Shown here piece after piece: positions 1 to 11,829 of a stretch of 64,000 nucleotides of DNA. The DNA is from Mus musculus (lineage: Eukaryota > Chordata > Mammalia > Rodentia > Muridae), in the NCBI RefSeq assembly GCF_000001635.26, contig NC_000086.7, forward strand, positions 165,527,029 to 165,591,028, read 5' to 3'. The translations under genes and the position numbers were made by a program. The notes under the pieces were generated by a model. It saw only the letters and a program-made list of their open reading frames with translations. It searched no databases and was not told where the DNA came from. How positions within the stretch are numbered: the first letter of the stretch is position 1; each line of letters opens with the position of its first letter.

Positions 1-897
1 ACTTTTTATGTAAACACCATTGATACATATTTTTAAATTCAGCATTTGTTAAAATGATTTGAAATTACCTTTTTAGGCAGCCAATACACAGTTATAGATT
101 TTTGTGGAAGAAAAGAAAATCACTTTAGTTATATTCTCATAAAGCATAAGCTATAGACTATTCACAATTCACAACCACAGAACAGAAACATATCCAAAGT
201 AAATAAGCAAATGGGTTTTCTCACTTAGATGATGAGATTTAATTTAAAATTTGTTAGCCCAAGAACATAAATATTTGCAAAAACTAAAGCCAAGGTAAAA
301 GGATGATCCTTGAAAGGGTTGTTTTTAGTTATTTTACTAATCTACTTTCTACTATGACAGTAACAACAGCAGAAGTGGAGAAACATGTTCAGAGAAGAGA
401 GATAGGGAATTCTCATTTGGTGGAAGTCAGATCTGAGCAACAAAGCTTCAGTGAAGATGGCTTTACCATTAACCCTTTCTATCTCCTGATCAAACCCTGA
501 TGACTGTGGGGTGTCTGATACTGGAGCTAGAGCACTGTATTTGAAGAGGAGAAAATGACTGTCTGTCCTAATATTGGACTTAACCTCACATTTAATAGAA
601 TTTTCTGGTGAATTTGACAGACTATGCATTGTAATCAAGGATAACTGCCTTGTGCTTACTAAATGAGGTAGTCTTAATTGCGTACATTTCTCAAAATCCT
701 TATAGAAGACCCCTGTATTGCATGGTGCATTATGTATACTTCTGTAGGATCCTGTTAGAGTTTATGTTTTTCCCAAGTCAATTTTGGAACAAAACTTGAG
801 GTGTGAAAATAATACCAGTAATCAAGAACAAGGAATTGAGAGATGGAAAAACCGTTGTCCAAATTATTGTTTCTTATATAGTTATACTCTTATATAC
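1..897. other. AT-rich single-copy DNA, no gene seen
   Basis: No repeat family, splice-flanked exon or long open frame could be recognised. Two overlapping frames of 65 and 98 codons on opposite strands near 300-640 have no recognisable motif and are of chance length for AT-rich DNA. Confidence 0.5.
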
Positions 898-909
898 TGG
901 AATCTTCTT

Positions 910-1080
910 CTTTTTTTTTTTTTTTTTTTTTTTTTTTGGGTTTTCAAGACAGGGTTTCTCTGTACAGCCCTGGCTGTCCTGGAACTCACTTTGTAGACCA
1001 GGCTGGCCTTGAATTCAGAAATCCGCCTGCCTCTGCCTCCCGAGTGCTGGGATTAAAGGCGTGTGCCACTACGTCAGGCT
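910..1080 (-). mobile_element. B1: B1 SINE (7SL-derived), reverse orientation
   Basis: The sequence after the T-run at 911-937 is the reverse complement of B1, including the block GCTGGGATTAAAGGCGTG near the 5' end. The T-run is the element's poly-A tail read from the other strand. A perfect 12-bp target-site duplication, TGGAATCTTCTT, lies at 898-909 and 1081-1092, so both edges are exact. B1 is a non-autonomous Pol III retroposon mobilised by L1 proteins. The intact duplication and good match suggest a fairly recent insertion. Confidence 0.95.
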
Positions 1081-1447
1081 TGGAATCTTCTTAAAAAGAT
1101 ACATTTATCTCAAGAACTATCTATATATGCTGGGAAGCATGGCCCCTATGTTGCTGTTACCTCTATACTGATAGAACGAATGGAAAGTACATAGTCAGAG
1201 TACATACTAAGAAAAATTAGCAATATGTGTGATGTGCAGTTTGGTGGGGCCCTACTAACACAGTTACAATGGGGCTTGTAAGAAGTGTTCAACTGCTTTG
1301 GCTGGGACTGAAGCCAGATAGGACATGAGACAGAGGATAAAACATAGATATCAGAAATATCTGAGGTAGGACCCTAGCCTAAAAGTGTCTAAAATGAACC
1401 AATATATGGAATATAGTCATCATCTGCATAATAGAAACATAGATACG

Positions 1448-1874
1448 GTGATTTGAATGACAATGGCCTCATAGACATATATGCTTGAATATTTAGTCCC
1501 CAGTCAATGGAGCTGAACTGTATGAGAAGATTTAGGAGGTGTGATCTTGTGAAAAGAGATGTGTCAAGGGGATGAGCCTTGAGGATTCAAAAGCCTACAC
1601 CATTCTATTATCATTTAACTCTCCTCATGCCCTCTCTTTCTAAGTCTCTCTCTCCCTCCCTCTCCCTTTCCCTCCCTCTCGCTCTGCCCTATGTCTGTGG
1701 ATATGGATGTAAGCGCTCAGCTACTACCCCAGCACCATGCTTGTCATGCCTGTCTGCTTGTAGTCATGTCCCCTTCCAGGAAAGTAACAGACTTACTCTC
1801 TGAAATTGGAACTCTTTTCTCTATAAGTCACCTTGGTCAAGATGTCTCATCACAGCAATAGAAATGTAACTATA
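1448..1874 (+). mobile_element. Rodent interspersed repeat, GTGGTTTGAAT type (family A)
   Basis: This copy begins GTGATTTGAATGACAATGG and ends in a CACAGCAATAGAAATG block. The same family recurs at 11455 (-), 13730 (+), 28690 (-) and 30768 (-), and more diverged at 35220 (+). It is a rodent-specific non-coding repeat, possibly a non-autonomous hAT-Charlie element (URR1/RCHARR1 class), but the name is uncertain. A pyrimidine-rich stretch (CTCTCTCCC) at about 1645-1685 lies inside it. The 74-codon open frame here is a by-product. Confidence 0.6.
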
Positions 1875-2845
1875 CGGTTTAAATGGTCTGATACAAGGCA
1901 ATCCTCTGTTCCTCTGAATCCATGATTTTGAATAAAAATGTGTTGTTTTTATTAAAACAATGTTCAATAAGCATTGTTTTGGTTGGATTTAGTGTAAATA
2001 TGCATTAAAATTTGCTGATATGCCTGTGAGGTTAATTTTAGTAGTAAGTGATAAAACCAACTTGTATTCTATTTATCATTTTCATTAAAAATTCAAGCAG
2101 CATTATCTTCTCATTCACTTGCACATCTCCTCAGGGGTTCTTCTAGCTTTTTGTTAATAAAATGCATTAGCCAGTAAGATGTTTTAAAAGTCTATTTGTA
2201 AACATCATTCACATAAATGAAAATTTATAACCACAGGGCTTGTAAATGATGTGTTAAAATTCAGAGACATTATTAGTTGAAAGATTCAACTGGTACCCTA
2301 AGCATTTGCTCATTTATTTCACACTCATAGAACAAGTATTTCATTTTTTAAAAAAGATGCTATCTATGAAACTGGAAATAATTATTCTAAGTGAATTAAC
2401 CTAGATGCATAAAGACAGAACATATTCTCTTTCATATGCAGGTCATAGATTTGAATGTTTAGATAACTACTGTTAAATTGAAGTAACTACAGAAGTAAGG
2501 AAAATGGTAAGGGGCCATTCCGGGGCTTTCAAGTAGTGTTTTCTCGACATATTTTTAGAAGCCAAATGGTTAATAAGCTGCCCCTGTTCATGCAGAATAC
2601 ACACTGTTGCTCATTGCTCCTATTATTTTTATGTCTTCTTTGGTAGATGTCGTTGTTAGTGTCTTGACTCTGAGTTCAATTTCCATGTAAAATACAAGTA
2701 ATGTGAAGGGTAAAGGGTAACAATGAATCAAGAAGGGTTAAATTAAGTAAGAGATGAGAGCACATGGTAGAAGGTAGAGTATGTGGAGAAGCTAACAGTA
2801 AAATCATTTGAAAAATGATATGTAAATATACTATATAGAAAAATT

Positions 2846-2848
<3 letters not shown>
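1875..2848. other. AT-rich single-copy DNA, no gene seen
   Basis: No recognisable repeat or coding frame. It is bounded by the family-A repeat on the left and a TA microsatellite on the right. Confidence 0.45.

Positions 2849-2898
<50 letters not shown>
2849..2898. repeat. (TA)n microsatellite, about 25 units
   Basis: Uninterrupted TA dinucleotides over about 50 bp. The tract is self-complementary and could extrude a cruciform. Confidence 0.97.
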
Positions 2899-2900
<2 letters not shown>

Positions 2901-3071
2901 AGTTTAAATGTAACTACTCTATAAGAAGAGGACAATACCCTTTACAGACACCATAACTACCAAATAAACCCAGTGACAGCTATAGGTTATATTTTTTCAA
3001 GTGTTTAGTCAATGAGATACCCATATCCCCTAAATATTATAGGCTATTGTTATTGGTTTTGGTTACATGAT

Positions 3072-3261
3072 CAGCAGTTCTAATCCTGTGGGTCATAGCC
3101 CCATTGGCAAATCTCTATCTCCAAAGGTATTTACATATGATTCACAAGAAAGGCAAAATTATAATTATGAAATAGCAATGAAAATGATTTTATGTTGGAA
3201 GGTCACCATAACATGAAGGACTTTATTAAAAAGTCACATCATTAGGATTGATAACCAATTC
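3072..3261 (+). mobile_element. hAT-Charlie-like non-autonomous DNA transposon
   Basis: The left edge CAGCAGTTCTAATCCTGTGG and right edge GATTGATAACCAATTC are diverged versions of the terminal inverted repeats of the common rodent element that begins CAGTGGTTCTCAACCTGTGG. The interior has the familiar order: GTGGGTCATAGCCCC, a TTACATATGATTCA block, AAATTATAATTATGAA, then GGTCACCATAACATGA. About 190 bp long, with no coding capacity. The transposase source would be an autonomous hAT element elsewhere; this copy is long dead. Confidence 0.7.
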
Positions 3262-4179
3262 TCTATATGGTAAATTTCTGATGATTAGACTCTGTTGCTG
3301 AAGACACTACTTACCTGAGTCATAAAACATAGGGAATTAAAGTCCATACTGATCTGAAAACTTCATTCCAAGTGGCTAACTTTCATAGAGCTGGAAGATG
3401 CTATGGATGCTACTGTGGAAATAACTATTTGGCCCAACTCATCTGTGAGTCTTGCAAGCTATAATAACAAATAAGATAAGCTGACTGATGTAATAGTACC
3501 ATGAAGGTTATGGAAGTTATCAGGCACTGAATTTAACTCTGCTCCAAAAGGCAGAACATAATTGCCACCATTAATGGAGCCAAAATGCCATGACTGAGTA
3601 GTTCAGAGGCCATAGAGGAGAACCTACTATTGTTAATCTGCTAAAAGGATATTTTACTAAATTACTTTCAAAATACTTCTCTTCATACCCATAGATCAGT
3701 GCATCTCTTGATCTTCATTGGAGAGGCATCTTTACACTGGAGATAGCTATTTATACATATACCGATACCTGATCAATGTGAAAGAATGGGGCATGAAATA
3801 TGTAGACTTAAATGTGACATTAGTATTACACCCCTCCTCCCAAGGATTGATGATCATAGTAGAAGAGGGGACAGAAAGATTTTAAGAGTCAGAAGTAGCA
3901 GATAACTTCAGCAAATAAAATTCTCCAGACAAAAAAAGGCAGCAGCACATATGATTTGCCAGCAGCTATGGCTGATATACAGTTTCTATGCAAGATAAAG
4001 ACATACAAAATCTCATCATGGATCAAGGAAGGAGTCAAAAACTCCATTTCCTGGTAAGAAGCTATTAGAAATTGATTGATGCTGCAAGAAGGAGAGTCAG
4101 TTTTCTTCAAGGATAAGGAAAGATGATCCAGTGAACATACCTGTGAACATACTTGTCAGAATGAGGTAGACTCAGAGAT
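3262..4179. other. Single-copy DNA, no gene seen
   Basis: No repeat recognised. A 73-codon frame on the minus strand (3889-4110) has no recognisable motif and no supporting context. Confidence 0.4.
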
Positions 4180-4180
4180 T

Positions 4181-4231
<51 letters not shown>

Positions 4232-4232
4232 T
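4180..4232. repeat. (TTTA)n microsatellite, about 13 units
   Basis: Perfect TTTA tetranucleotide run of about 53 bp, immediately followed by an L1 3'-end fragment. Confidence 0.96.
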
Positions 4233-4365
4233 AGAACTCATGAGATTGAAAAGTAGGGAATGTGGAGGTACAAAGGAGGGATTAGAGAAGAGTGACTGGG
4301 GTTACTGATTGACAAAAATATATTAGATGTGTGTATGAAATTCTCAAACAATAAAAATAAACTAT
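4233..4365 (+). mobile_element. L1: Old L1 (Lx-type) 3'-end fragment
   Basis: GAACTCATGAGATTGAAAAG through GAAATTCTCAAACAATAAAA matches the terminal part of an older rodent L1 3' UTR, ending at the AATAAA-rich tail near 4355. It is strongly 5'-truncated and carries no ORF. The family assignment is from memory of the consensus. Confidence 0.6.
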
Positions 4366-4479
4366 CATATGTAATATGACACTGAAAAAGAATGGAACTA
4401 ACTGTGGGAAAGAAGACCAATAGGAACAAGACATGGGAAGAGGAAGGAAGACGAAAACCAACCAGGACAAATTATGTAT

Positions 4480-4860
4480 GTGTCTTACTTATGGTTACTA
4501 TTGCTGTGATGAAACACCATAATCAAAAGCACATTGAGGAGGAAAGAGTATATTAGGCTTGTATATCCTGGATCACAGTCCACTGAGGAAAACCAAAGCA
4601 GGAACTTGAAACCAGGAGTTGATGTAGAGACCCCGGAGGATGCTCCTTACTGGCTTGCTCAGCCTTTTTTCCAAAATCACACAGGACAATCAGTCCAGGG
4701 ATGGTACCACACCAAGGACTGAGCCCTCCAATGTCAATCACTAATTAAGAAAATGCCCTACAGGCTTGCCCAAAGCTCAATCTTATGGAGGCATTTTCTC
4801 AGTTGCCTCCTCTCCAGTGATTCTAACATGTGTCAAATTAACAAATAACCAGTCAGCATA
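4480..4860 (-). mobile_element. Rodent interspersed repeat, GTCAACTTGACA type (family B)
   Basis: On the minus strand this is the same family as 14066-14476 (+). It begins on the plus strand with TGTCTTACTTATGGTTACTA, continues with TGCTGTGATGAAACACCAT, and ends with a GTGTCAAATTAACAAATAAC block, the reverse complement of the family's start. It is a common rodent-specific non-coding repeat whose class I cannot name with confidence. Two 62-codon frames here are chance. Confidence 0.6.
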
Positions 4861-5451
4861 GTATAAAATGGCATAACCACTCATTATTTTGTATGTTAGT
4901 TTTACAAACATGTAAAAATAAAACAGAAATCCTCTTCAGATGAGTCCAGCCTCTAGCCCTCCTCAATGTTTATATATATATATCAGCAAATATTGACAAT
5001 GAACAAGAGACAAATCTAACCCCAAACTGGGTGGCTTAGGGTATACTGCCATTCAAAAATAAAGCCATAGTCTCTAGAAATAAAAAGAAACCAAAACTTG
5101 ATTCTGAACAAATTTAATTTAGCTCATTGTGTAAACTTAATTTGCTGAACGTTGAAGTTTATATGTGACTAAGAAGATATGTTCAGAAAGTTAAGGAAAT
5201 TCTTCAAACTACTGGATCTTGATACTGAAGGAAAAGAATGAGCTATTTATTTCCTCCAGGAGGTAATTCTATAACATAAACCTATAGATTTCTCACATGG
5301 TAGGACTCCTTGCCCTGTTTCGCCCTAGTATTGAGGACCCAAGTGAGGTTTGTCTGAGGCACTCCAGGACTGATATTTCTTTGAGGTAATTTTGTCTGTG
5401 TGTAATTTTTGTGACTGAGTTATAGTGAATTCTGTGTAGTTTCAAACTTTA
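4861..5451. other. Single-copy DNA, no gene seen
   Basis: Nothing recognised apart from a short TATATA run at 4970-4982. Confidence 0.4.
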
Positions 5452-5625
5452 TTTTGGGGACATCCTCCTGGAGACAGGGGAGGAGGTATGGGATGGGGAG
5501 CAGTCGGGGAGTGGAACAGGAGCTGGGTTGAGCAGGAGGGAGATAGAGGCTGAGCTATAAAGAAAGATTAAAGAATAATAATAAAAATAAAAATGAAAAA
5601 ATAAAATGTATTTTGAAATACTGAA
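5452..5625 (+). mobile_element. L1: Old L1 (Lx-type) 3'-end fragment
   Basis: GGGGACATCCTCCTGGAGAC, GGAGGAGGTATGGGATGGGG and the A-rich tail (5570-5612) match the end of the L1 3' UTR seen also at 28430-28548. It is a 5'-truncated tail without an ORF. A possible short duplication, TATTTTG, flanks it but is too short to be convincing. Confidence 0.7.
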
Positions 5626-6019
5626 TAATATTAAAAGACGTTGAGATCATATAGCATATGCAAATGTAGCTCTCACTTAATTCAATAAATTACATATACC
5701 AAAATAATTGATACCTCCCGTAGATTTCACTTTGATCAAATCAAAACTTAATTTCCTCATTCATTATTAAATTTGGAATTTCTTCCACATGCATTATCAT
5801 ATTTCTGGGACAGTGTACTTTTACTTTTGTATATTATTCTATCGTATGACTAAAAATGACTGAGATGTTATTGATTGATGATTGGTATTTGAGTCTTTTC
5901 TAATTCTAGCTGCCACAAAATTATTTCAAATAGTAGTGTTTCATTGATATTTATATGTAATATAAGAATTGATTCAAAACATAGACATATGACGAAAGTT
6001 AAGTATTTGTTTTATGTCA

Positions 6020-6172
6020 CTAAGGACCTGAGTTTAGATACTCAGCATCCATGTAAAACCTGGGCATGATGGTGGATGCCTATAATCTCAGCACTTTGGA
6101 GCCGAGAGAACCCTGAAAAACCTGCTGGCATGCCATCCAGATTCACTGAGAGGCCTTGTCTCCAAAAAGGAA
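6020..6172 (+). mobile_element. Old rodent SINE, B4/B1-related
   Basis: GGGCATGATGGTGGATGCCT followed by ATAATCTCAGCACTTTGGAG is the Alu/B1-like core, preceded by a tRNA-like stretch and followed by GAGAGGCCTTGTCTCC. This arrangement fits a composite rodent SINE such as B4. It is diverged, with indels in the middle. Confidence 0.6.
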
Positions 6173-6175
6173 GTG

Positions 6176-6300
6176 TTGTCAAGATGGCTGCAAACCTGAT
6201 GTTCTGAGTTTAAATCTGGAATCCACATGGTGGAAGAAAAAAAGACTCCCTACAAGTTGTCCTCTGACGGCTACACACATCACATCATGGCACTTTAGCA
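6176..6300 (+). mobile_element. B3: B3-type SINE (B2 superfamily)
   Basis: Contains AAGATGGCTGCAAACCTGAT, CCACATGGTGGAAGA and AAGTTGTCCTCTGAC, the diagnostic blocks of tRNA-derived B3 SINEs. The CA/GT and AAAT/CAAA tracts that follow (6301-6408) continue its expanded 3' tail. Confidence 0.8.
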
Positions 6301-6408
6301 TGGACACACATACACACACAAAAACACACACACGTGTGTGTGTGTGTGCACACATATAAATAAATAAATAAATAAACAAACAAACAAACAAACAAACAAA
6401 TAAATAAA
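6301..6408. repeat. Compound microsatellite in SINE tail: CA, GT, AAAT, CAAA
   Basis: A CA-rich stretch followed directly by (GT)n forms a small inverted repeat (ACACACACACGTGTGTGTGT) near 6325-6345. Then come (AAAT)n and (CAAA)n runs. The overlapping 67- and 70-codon frames are translations of this repeat. Confidence 0.95.
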
Positions 6409-6412
6409 TATA

Positions 6413-6545
6413 TTTCCTGGTACAGTAACAAATACCTTTAATCCTAGCACTAAGGGGCAGAGTCAGGCAGATCCTGTGAGTTCAAGGCAGCCTGGTCTAC
6501 ATATCAAGTACATAGTGAAGGCTAAATAGTAAACGCCTGATTCTA
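6413..6545 (+). mobile_element. B1: Old B1 SINE
   Basis: TTTAATCCTAGCACTAAGGG, GAGTCAGGCAGATCC and GAGTTCAAGGCAGCCTGGTC follow the B1 order with many substitutions, ending in a degenerate A-rich tail (AAACTAAAACTAAATTAA). More diverged than the copies at 910 and 41907. Confidence 0.8.
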
Positions 6546-6627
6546 AAACTAAAACTAAATTAATACATATGATTAAAAAATAAGATAGAGAAGTAATTGA
6601 AGAAAAACTCTAATACCTATCTTTGGC

Positions 6628-6629
<2 letters not shown>

Positions 6630-6664
<35 letters not shown>
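6630..6664. repeat. (CA)n microsatellite
   Basis: About 17 CA units, followed by a short ATGCATGCATGCATGCA stretch near 6680-6697. Confidence 0.96.
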
Positions 6665-6670
<6 letters not shown>

Positions 6671-6699
6671 TTTGCACAAATGCATGCATGCATGCACAC

Positions 6700-7967
6700 T
6701 AATATGAATAAAATTTCTAGGTTCTAGTAGAGGTATTATATTGATATGTAGTGTCAGACTGATTTCTGATATTTTGTATGAAGTTATACTTATAAAACCT
6801 ATGTATGCTTATCACAAGTAGCATGAACAGGTTTTAATTTGAATTCCCTTGGCTACTACTATATTTAAGACAACTTTGTGAATAGCATTGATATTTCCTA
6901 TTCTGAGAGTTGTTTATTTACATATCCTACTCATTTTTTTCTGGGATTTTTTATTCACTAATTTATATGATGACAGGAACTTAAAGACAGCCATTCAATC
7001 GTGATTCAGAAGTTTAAGTTTTGCCTAACCTTGGTGAGAGAACTGAATGAATAAAACATTATTGTTAATATGGGATATATAAAAAGTTGCTAGTGTTCTG
7101 GACCCTTGTAAGAGAAGAAAAAGAAACATATTCCATGGGAACAGGGTCAGAATCAGGATGTACACTCTTAGCAATAGTCACAGCCATATTTTCTGTAGGT
7201 GATTGGATATTATTTGTGTTCTAGCCATATCGTTTATATATTATATAATCTACTATATGAATTCAATAACTGTAACATTTATAAAGATCCACTTAGCTCT
7301 ATGAAGCTCAATATATGAGGAAAGGAAATATAGAGGCCTAATTTCTAAGACACTGATTTAGGTAAGATACAACAGTTAGGTATAATTAGTGCTCTGGCCT
7401 GAACTAGCAGTACATTATTCATATACACACACAAACATGCCCACATAAACACACACACACAGACACACACAAATTCACTTCAAGGGCAGTTTCAAAATAT
7501 TTTGAAGAAAATATAAAGACATTTTTTTCTTAAAAGTTTTATGCATTTTTATTAAAATGGATAGAATTGAAGAACTTTTCATTCAATGAGACAAGTGTGA
7601 CACTAAAAGGCAAATGTCAAAAGCTCTCATTCATGTAGGTAAACTTAAAATGTTGATCTCAAAGAAAAGCAGGAATCCTTAAGTACATGAGTCTGGGAAG
7701 CATATAAGAAGGGCATGGAAAGGTGGGGATTTCATTGAAAGAATAAGTTCCAGCACTCTGAATTATGACATGGTGACCACAGTTCACAATCAGTGTTTTA
7801 CAAAGAACTGGAAGATGGGAAATATATGGACCCAGACACAGGAAATTATAAAGAAATATAAATGCTAATTATCTTGATGATTGCAGGTTATGCATATGTA
7901 TTAACTTATCACATTGTATTCCATTACTATGTACAATTCTTATATGCCAACTTAAAAATAGGATGCA
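6700..7967. other. AT-rich single-copy DNA, no gene seen
   Basis: Nothing recognised except an imperfect CA-rich patch at about 7423-7470. No open frame of useful length. Confidence 0.4.
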
Positions 7968-8012
7968 CAGGGCCTGGGTAGATGGCTCAATTGTTAAAGG
8001 CTATGCTCACAA
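7968..8012 (+). mobile_element. 5' head of a B3/B2 SINE (fragment)
   Basis: GGGCCTGGGTAGATGGCTCA followed by ATTGTTAAAGG is the A-box region of the tRNA-derived B2/B3 family. The match fades after about 45 bp, so the copy is either truncated at 3' or heavily eroded. Confidence 0.5.
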
Positions 8013-9734
8013 ACAAAACAGGATGAACAAGTGAAATGCAACTTAAAAATAGGAAACTGGGTGACTATTGATTTTTACTCAATTTAAAAAATTATTATCT
8101 TATTTTGTAATAGACAGAGAAAATGTACTTGTGTATCATAAACAGGCTTTAAAGTATGCTGCACATAAATTTTGGTCATTTGCAAGCCACCTGTGTTTTG
8201 TTTAGATTTTTGTCTTTCCTTTTCCTTCGTTATTGAGGTACAAGTGATAAGCGATAGTATTGTGTACGTACAGTGTAAGAAAAAACAAAAATAATCCAGA
8301 GAGATGGGAAACCATCCGTTTCAGTTTTGCTATCGAATGAAGCTAATGTTATTCATCTTGTCGGATTGTCATAAGCATTAGGGATTAGGGATGAGTCGGC
8401 TGAGCATAGTGCCTGGAGCTGAGCAAGTACTTTGCAAACACTGTCTCCCTTTATTCTAGTTTGCCCAGAATTACAGGATTATGGGATTAATTTTATTATC
8501 AAGAAATATCAATATTTTATTCTTCACCCTTCCTTTTGTTGAAACAAATTATAAATCATTGTCAATTTACTGTGCTTGCAGTCTTTACAACTGGCCAAAT
8601 GAGCTGACAATATTGTAGCGATGAGTCATTTGTTTTACTTTGTGCTGAAATCCCCACACAAGTTCAAATATGATGTGCAGTTAAAGTTCACATTTGTATG
8701 GAACAATGTGTCATTTACGATGTTTCATGAGGGTTCTCTTCCCAGACCACCCCATTGCTGCCTCCAGGCTGTTTTGGACTTGAAGGTCAGATAAGCATAG
8801 GTATTAGAAATGCCTGCAAAGTAGGAGTAAGTTCTCAGGTTAATGTGGTTGCCGTTTTTATAGAAGAGAGGGGAAATATGGGTGCTTTGGTAAATTGGAG
8901 AATATTTTATACAGTTCAAGAACAAGAAATTGTTCTTGACTATATTTCTGATAGATGACAACTTGAGAGCCCCCTTCCAAATGAGGATTTCTTTCTTCAA
9001 AATACTGGTAGATCAGCAGCTTCCTCTACAAAAGTAAACATTAATGTGGAAAAGCACCCAGGAGATGTTATTTTTTCCTTTTCTCCCATACTCAAAGAGT
9101 GGATATATTGAGAATTTCAAAAATAAATTAAAATAAATAATAATACTTTAGCCTCTAGGCATCTTACTCATCACAGCCTCACATTTTCTATGAACTGAGA
9201 CAATGGTGTAGCAGTTTATACAAAAATCATAATGACAAAAGTCTAGTAATATTTTGAGGTTTGAATCACAGAATATCTTTCCAGTAAAATATTTATTTTC
9301 AAATCACAGCCAAGTCATATATATTATTCTAGAAAACTATATAAACCATAATTTAAACAGACTTTAATATAAATGCTCTGTTTCTGAATACAATTAGGAA
9401 GAATACAGTGTCCTTTACTTTAGTATTTCTCATTTACCTGTTTTTCTTCTCTTTCAAAATCTATATCTTGGTGCTGTCTCAGATCTTCCATAGATCTTCC
9501 TCATCAAACTCCAAATCACTTTATAATGTTGGAATAATTTGAAAGTAGCCACAAATATGTCACGCTAACATGAGAATGACTCCTAAACTTTCCAAAGAAT
9601 TTAAATGTTCACTACACAATTTTTTATCACAAGTGAACCTTTATTATCATGAGTAAGGGATATTAACAAAGTAGAAAAATGAATTATTTTGCTGACATGT
9701 TTGCAATGAAGGGAAACTCACATTACCATTGCCT
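8013..9734. other. Single-copy DNA; possible MIR remnant and candidate conserved element
   Basis: No coding frame recognised. GCTGAGCATAGTGCCTGGAG at about 8400 loosely resembles a MIR core but is not secure. The stretch around 8540-8730 has a perfect AP-1-type palindrome ATGAGTCAT (8621-8629) in non-repetitive sequence. Frames of 67-91 codons near 8725-9000 lie on both strands and look like chance. Confidence 0.35.
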
Positions 9735-9893
9735 TGAGAGTTTCTATACAAAGGGTAGGGGTCTCCCATTCTCTGAGGAGAATGGGGCTGCAAGTAGTGG
9801 GGAAGAAGGCATCTGTGAGGGTGGAACTGGGAGGAGAGGAGAGAGCAGGAGCTACAATCAAGATATAAAGTGAATAAAAAAATAAATTATTGG
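9735..9893 (+). mobile_element. L1: Old L1 (Lx-type) 3'-end fragment
   Basis: GGAACTGGGAGGAGAGGAG, then GAGCAGGAGCTACAATCAAG and ATATAAAGTGAATAAAAAAA matches the end of a rodent L1 3' UTR with its A-rich tail at 9867-9885. No ORF of the element remains; the 64-codon frame over it is not L1 protein. Confidence 0.65.
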
Positions 9894-10612
9894 AAGAAAT
9901 CTTTATCACCTTTACTCCCTATGCATCAGTAGCTCTATCTCCAGTGTTTTTGAAATGGGGAGTCTATATGGGCTTATTCCACAAGATGAGAATGGTTCAT
10001 CTTTTGTTTACTTTCATCTCTTAGAATAAATCCTTGAAGCTTTGATGTTTATCTTTCTGGTGAATTTGATAGGGAATAATAACTACTCCATCTGCCTGAA
10101 GTCAACATTCCTCTGTATCTCTCTTTCTAAGTCTATTATGAAATAAACACATTGGGAGGAGAAGGTAGGGGAAAGAAGCAAAAGTAAAGGCTACAAGTAC
10201 TGAGAGTGGCTATTCAACCTGATCTTGACATAGGAAGAAAGCTTGCTTCTGCATCTTACAGTCGATGTGAATATTAGTCTGAAACCATGTTATCTACAAA
10301 TACAGCAAAAGATTAAGACTGTTAAAAGAAAATTGAATTGCCTTCAATGTCCCCATAAACAGTACTATACACAATCACAAATTCTAGTCTTCTGGTCAGT
10401 GAATACCAATTCCTGGACTGGGTAGTTTGGAAGATAGCAATGTGAGCAATATCTTCAAACAGTCACTATGAAGTCTAAGTTGTATTATTGACTCATCATT
10501 CAGGAATTCCATTATTACTGTGTGCTTGATGAAATGATCATATCTTTGATAACACTGTAAAGTATGCCTGAGTCTTCTCTATATTCTGCTGGAGGTCATT
10601 AATCCATGAGAA

Positions 10613-10653
<41 letters not shown>

Positions 10654-11454
10654 ATCTTGGCCACCTTTAAACTTTCTTTTTTTTTCTCATTCTAGCAATT
10701 TCATTGATTGAATATCACTACTGTACCTGAACTAATGTCCTTGACACAACCCATGTCTTTATCAGTTCTGTCTTCTTTAGCCCAAAAACTTTCCATGGGG
10801 CTGTATTGAAAGAAACATGTTAGTTTCTATTTACTTTGCCTTCACTTGTCAAGGATCAAAATTCTCCCGGTACATTATGTTTTTAGTACAATGTTCTATT
10901 CTGACTGCAGGGAAATAGCAAGTAAAGCTTTGGTTGGTGAACTCCATTAAAAGATAGTGTGCTTAATTTGTTCATTTATTTGCTCACAAAGATTTATTAA
11001 TTCATTACTGTATGCTCAAGGCTAGACTAATTGCTAAGCAAAAGTACTGAATAGGATTGCTTCAAATGAAGATTAGCAGCAGGACATATAGACTACACAA
11101 TAATTATAAGAGTCATGATGTTATAAAGTGTCACATACATGTGTCACCAAGGGACATGAGGCAACTAGTAAAGGTCATCTGGAAGAAGTGGCATTTTAAC
11201 AGAATATGAAAAGTTTAGAAAAAGTTCAAGCATGTAAAGGTTGGAAAGGGTCACACAGAAAGAGCAATGCTTACACGAATTCTGGAAAGCAAGAGAGATC
11301 ATGACTCATTTGCAGAAAAATAGTTTCTTATAGCAATCTTGCAGAAAATGAAACTGTGGTAATGAGGATTGAAGCTTTGGGAGATGGGCATGATTCAAAT
11401 TAAGGCAATCTTCAAGTACATGCGACTCAAGTACTTGCATCAGAAAGTATTTAA
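9894..11454. other. Single-copy DNA, no gene seen
   Basis: Only a poly-A run (10615-10650) interrupts it. No SINE body could be recognised next to that run. No coding frame worth noting. Confidence 0.4.
10615..10650. repeat. Poly-A tract, about 36 bp
   Basis: Uninterrupted A run. It has no identifiable retroposon upstream, so its origin is open. Confidence 0.97.
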
Positions 11455-11745
11455 TTAGGGCTTGCTTACATTTTTAGAGGCTTAGTTAGACCATGGCAGC
11501 ATGCGTGCAGACATAATACTTGAGTAATAGCTGAAAGTTTTACACCCTGATCCATAGGCGGGAGGAGGGGGTGGCGGGTTTGGGGGGCCTTTTTGAAACC
11601 CCAAAGCCCATGCTCATTGACACATTTCCTCAAATAAGGCCATACATTCTAATCCTTTTAATCCTAACAAATAGTCCTACTTTGTGGTGATTAAACATTC
11701 AAATACATGAGCCTATAAGGGTCATTCTTATTCAAACTACCACAC
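11455..11745 (-). mobile_element. Family A rodent repeat, reverse
   Basis: Ends on the plus strand with GGTCATTCTTATTCAAACTA, the reverse complement of the family start. It also has GACACATTTCCTCAAATAAG and CCAAAGCCCATGCTCATTGA blocks. A local GGAGGAGGGGGTGGCGGG expansion (11555-11590) is unusual for the family. Confidence 0.6.
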
Positions 11746-11757
11746 ATTCTAAGGACG

Positions 11758-11758
<1 letters not shown>

Positions 11759-11815
<57 letters not shown>

Positions 11816-11822
11816 GTGTTTG
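11759..11822. repeat. (GT)n microsatellite with two T interruptions
   Basis: About 64 bp of GT units, broken by GTTT at 11793-11798 and 11819-11822. Z-DNA-forming alternating tract. Confidence 0.97.
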
Positions 11823-11829
11823 TGTTTTC

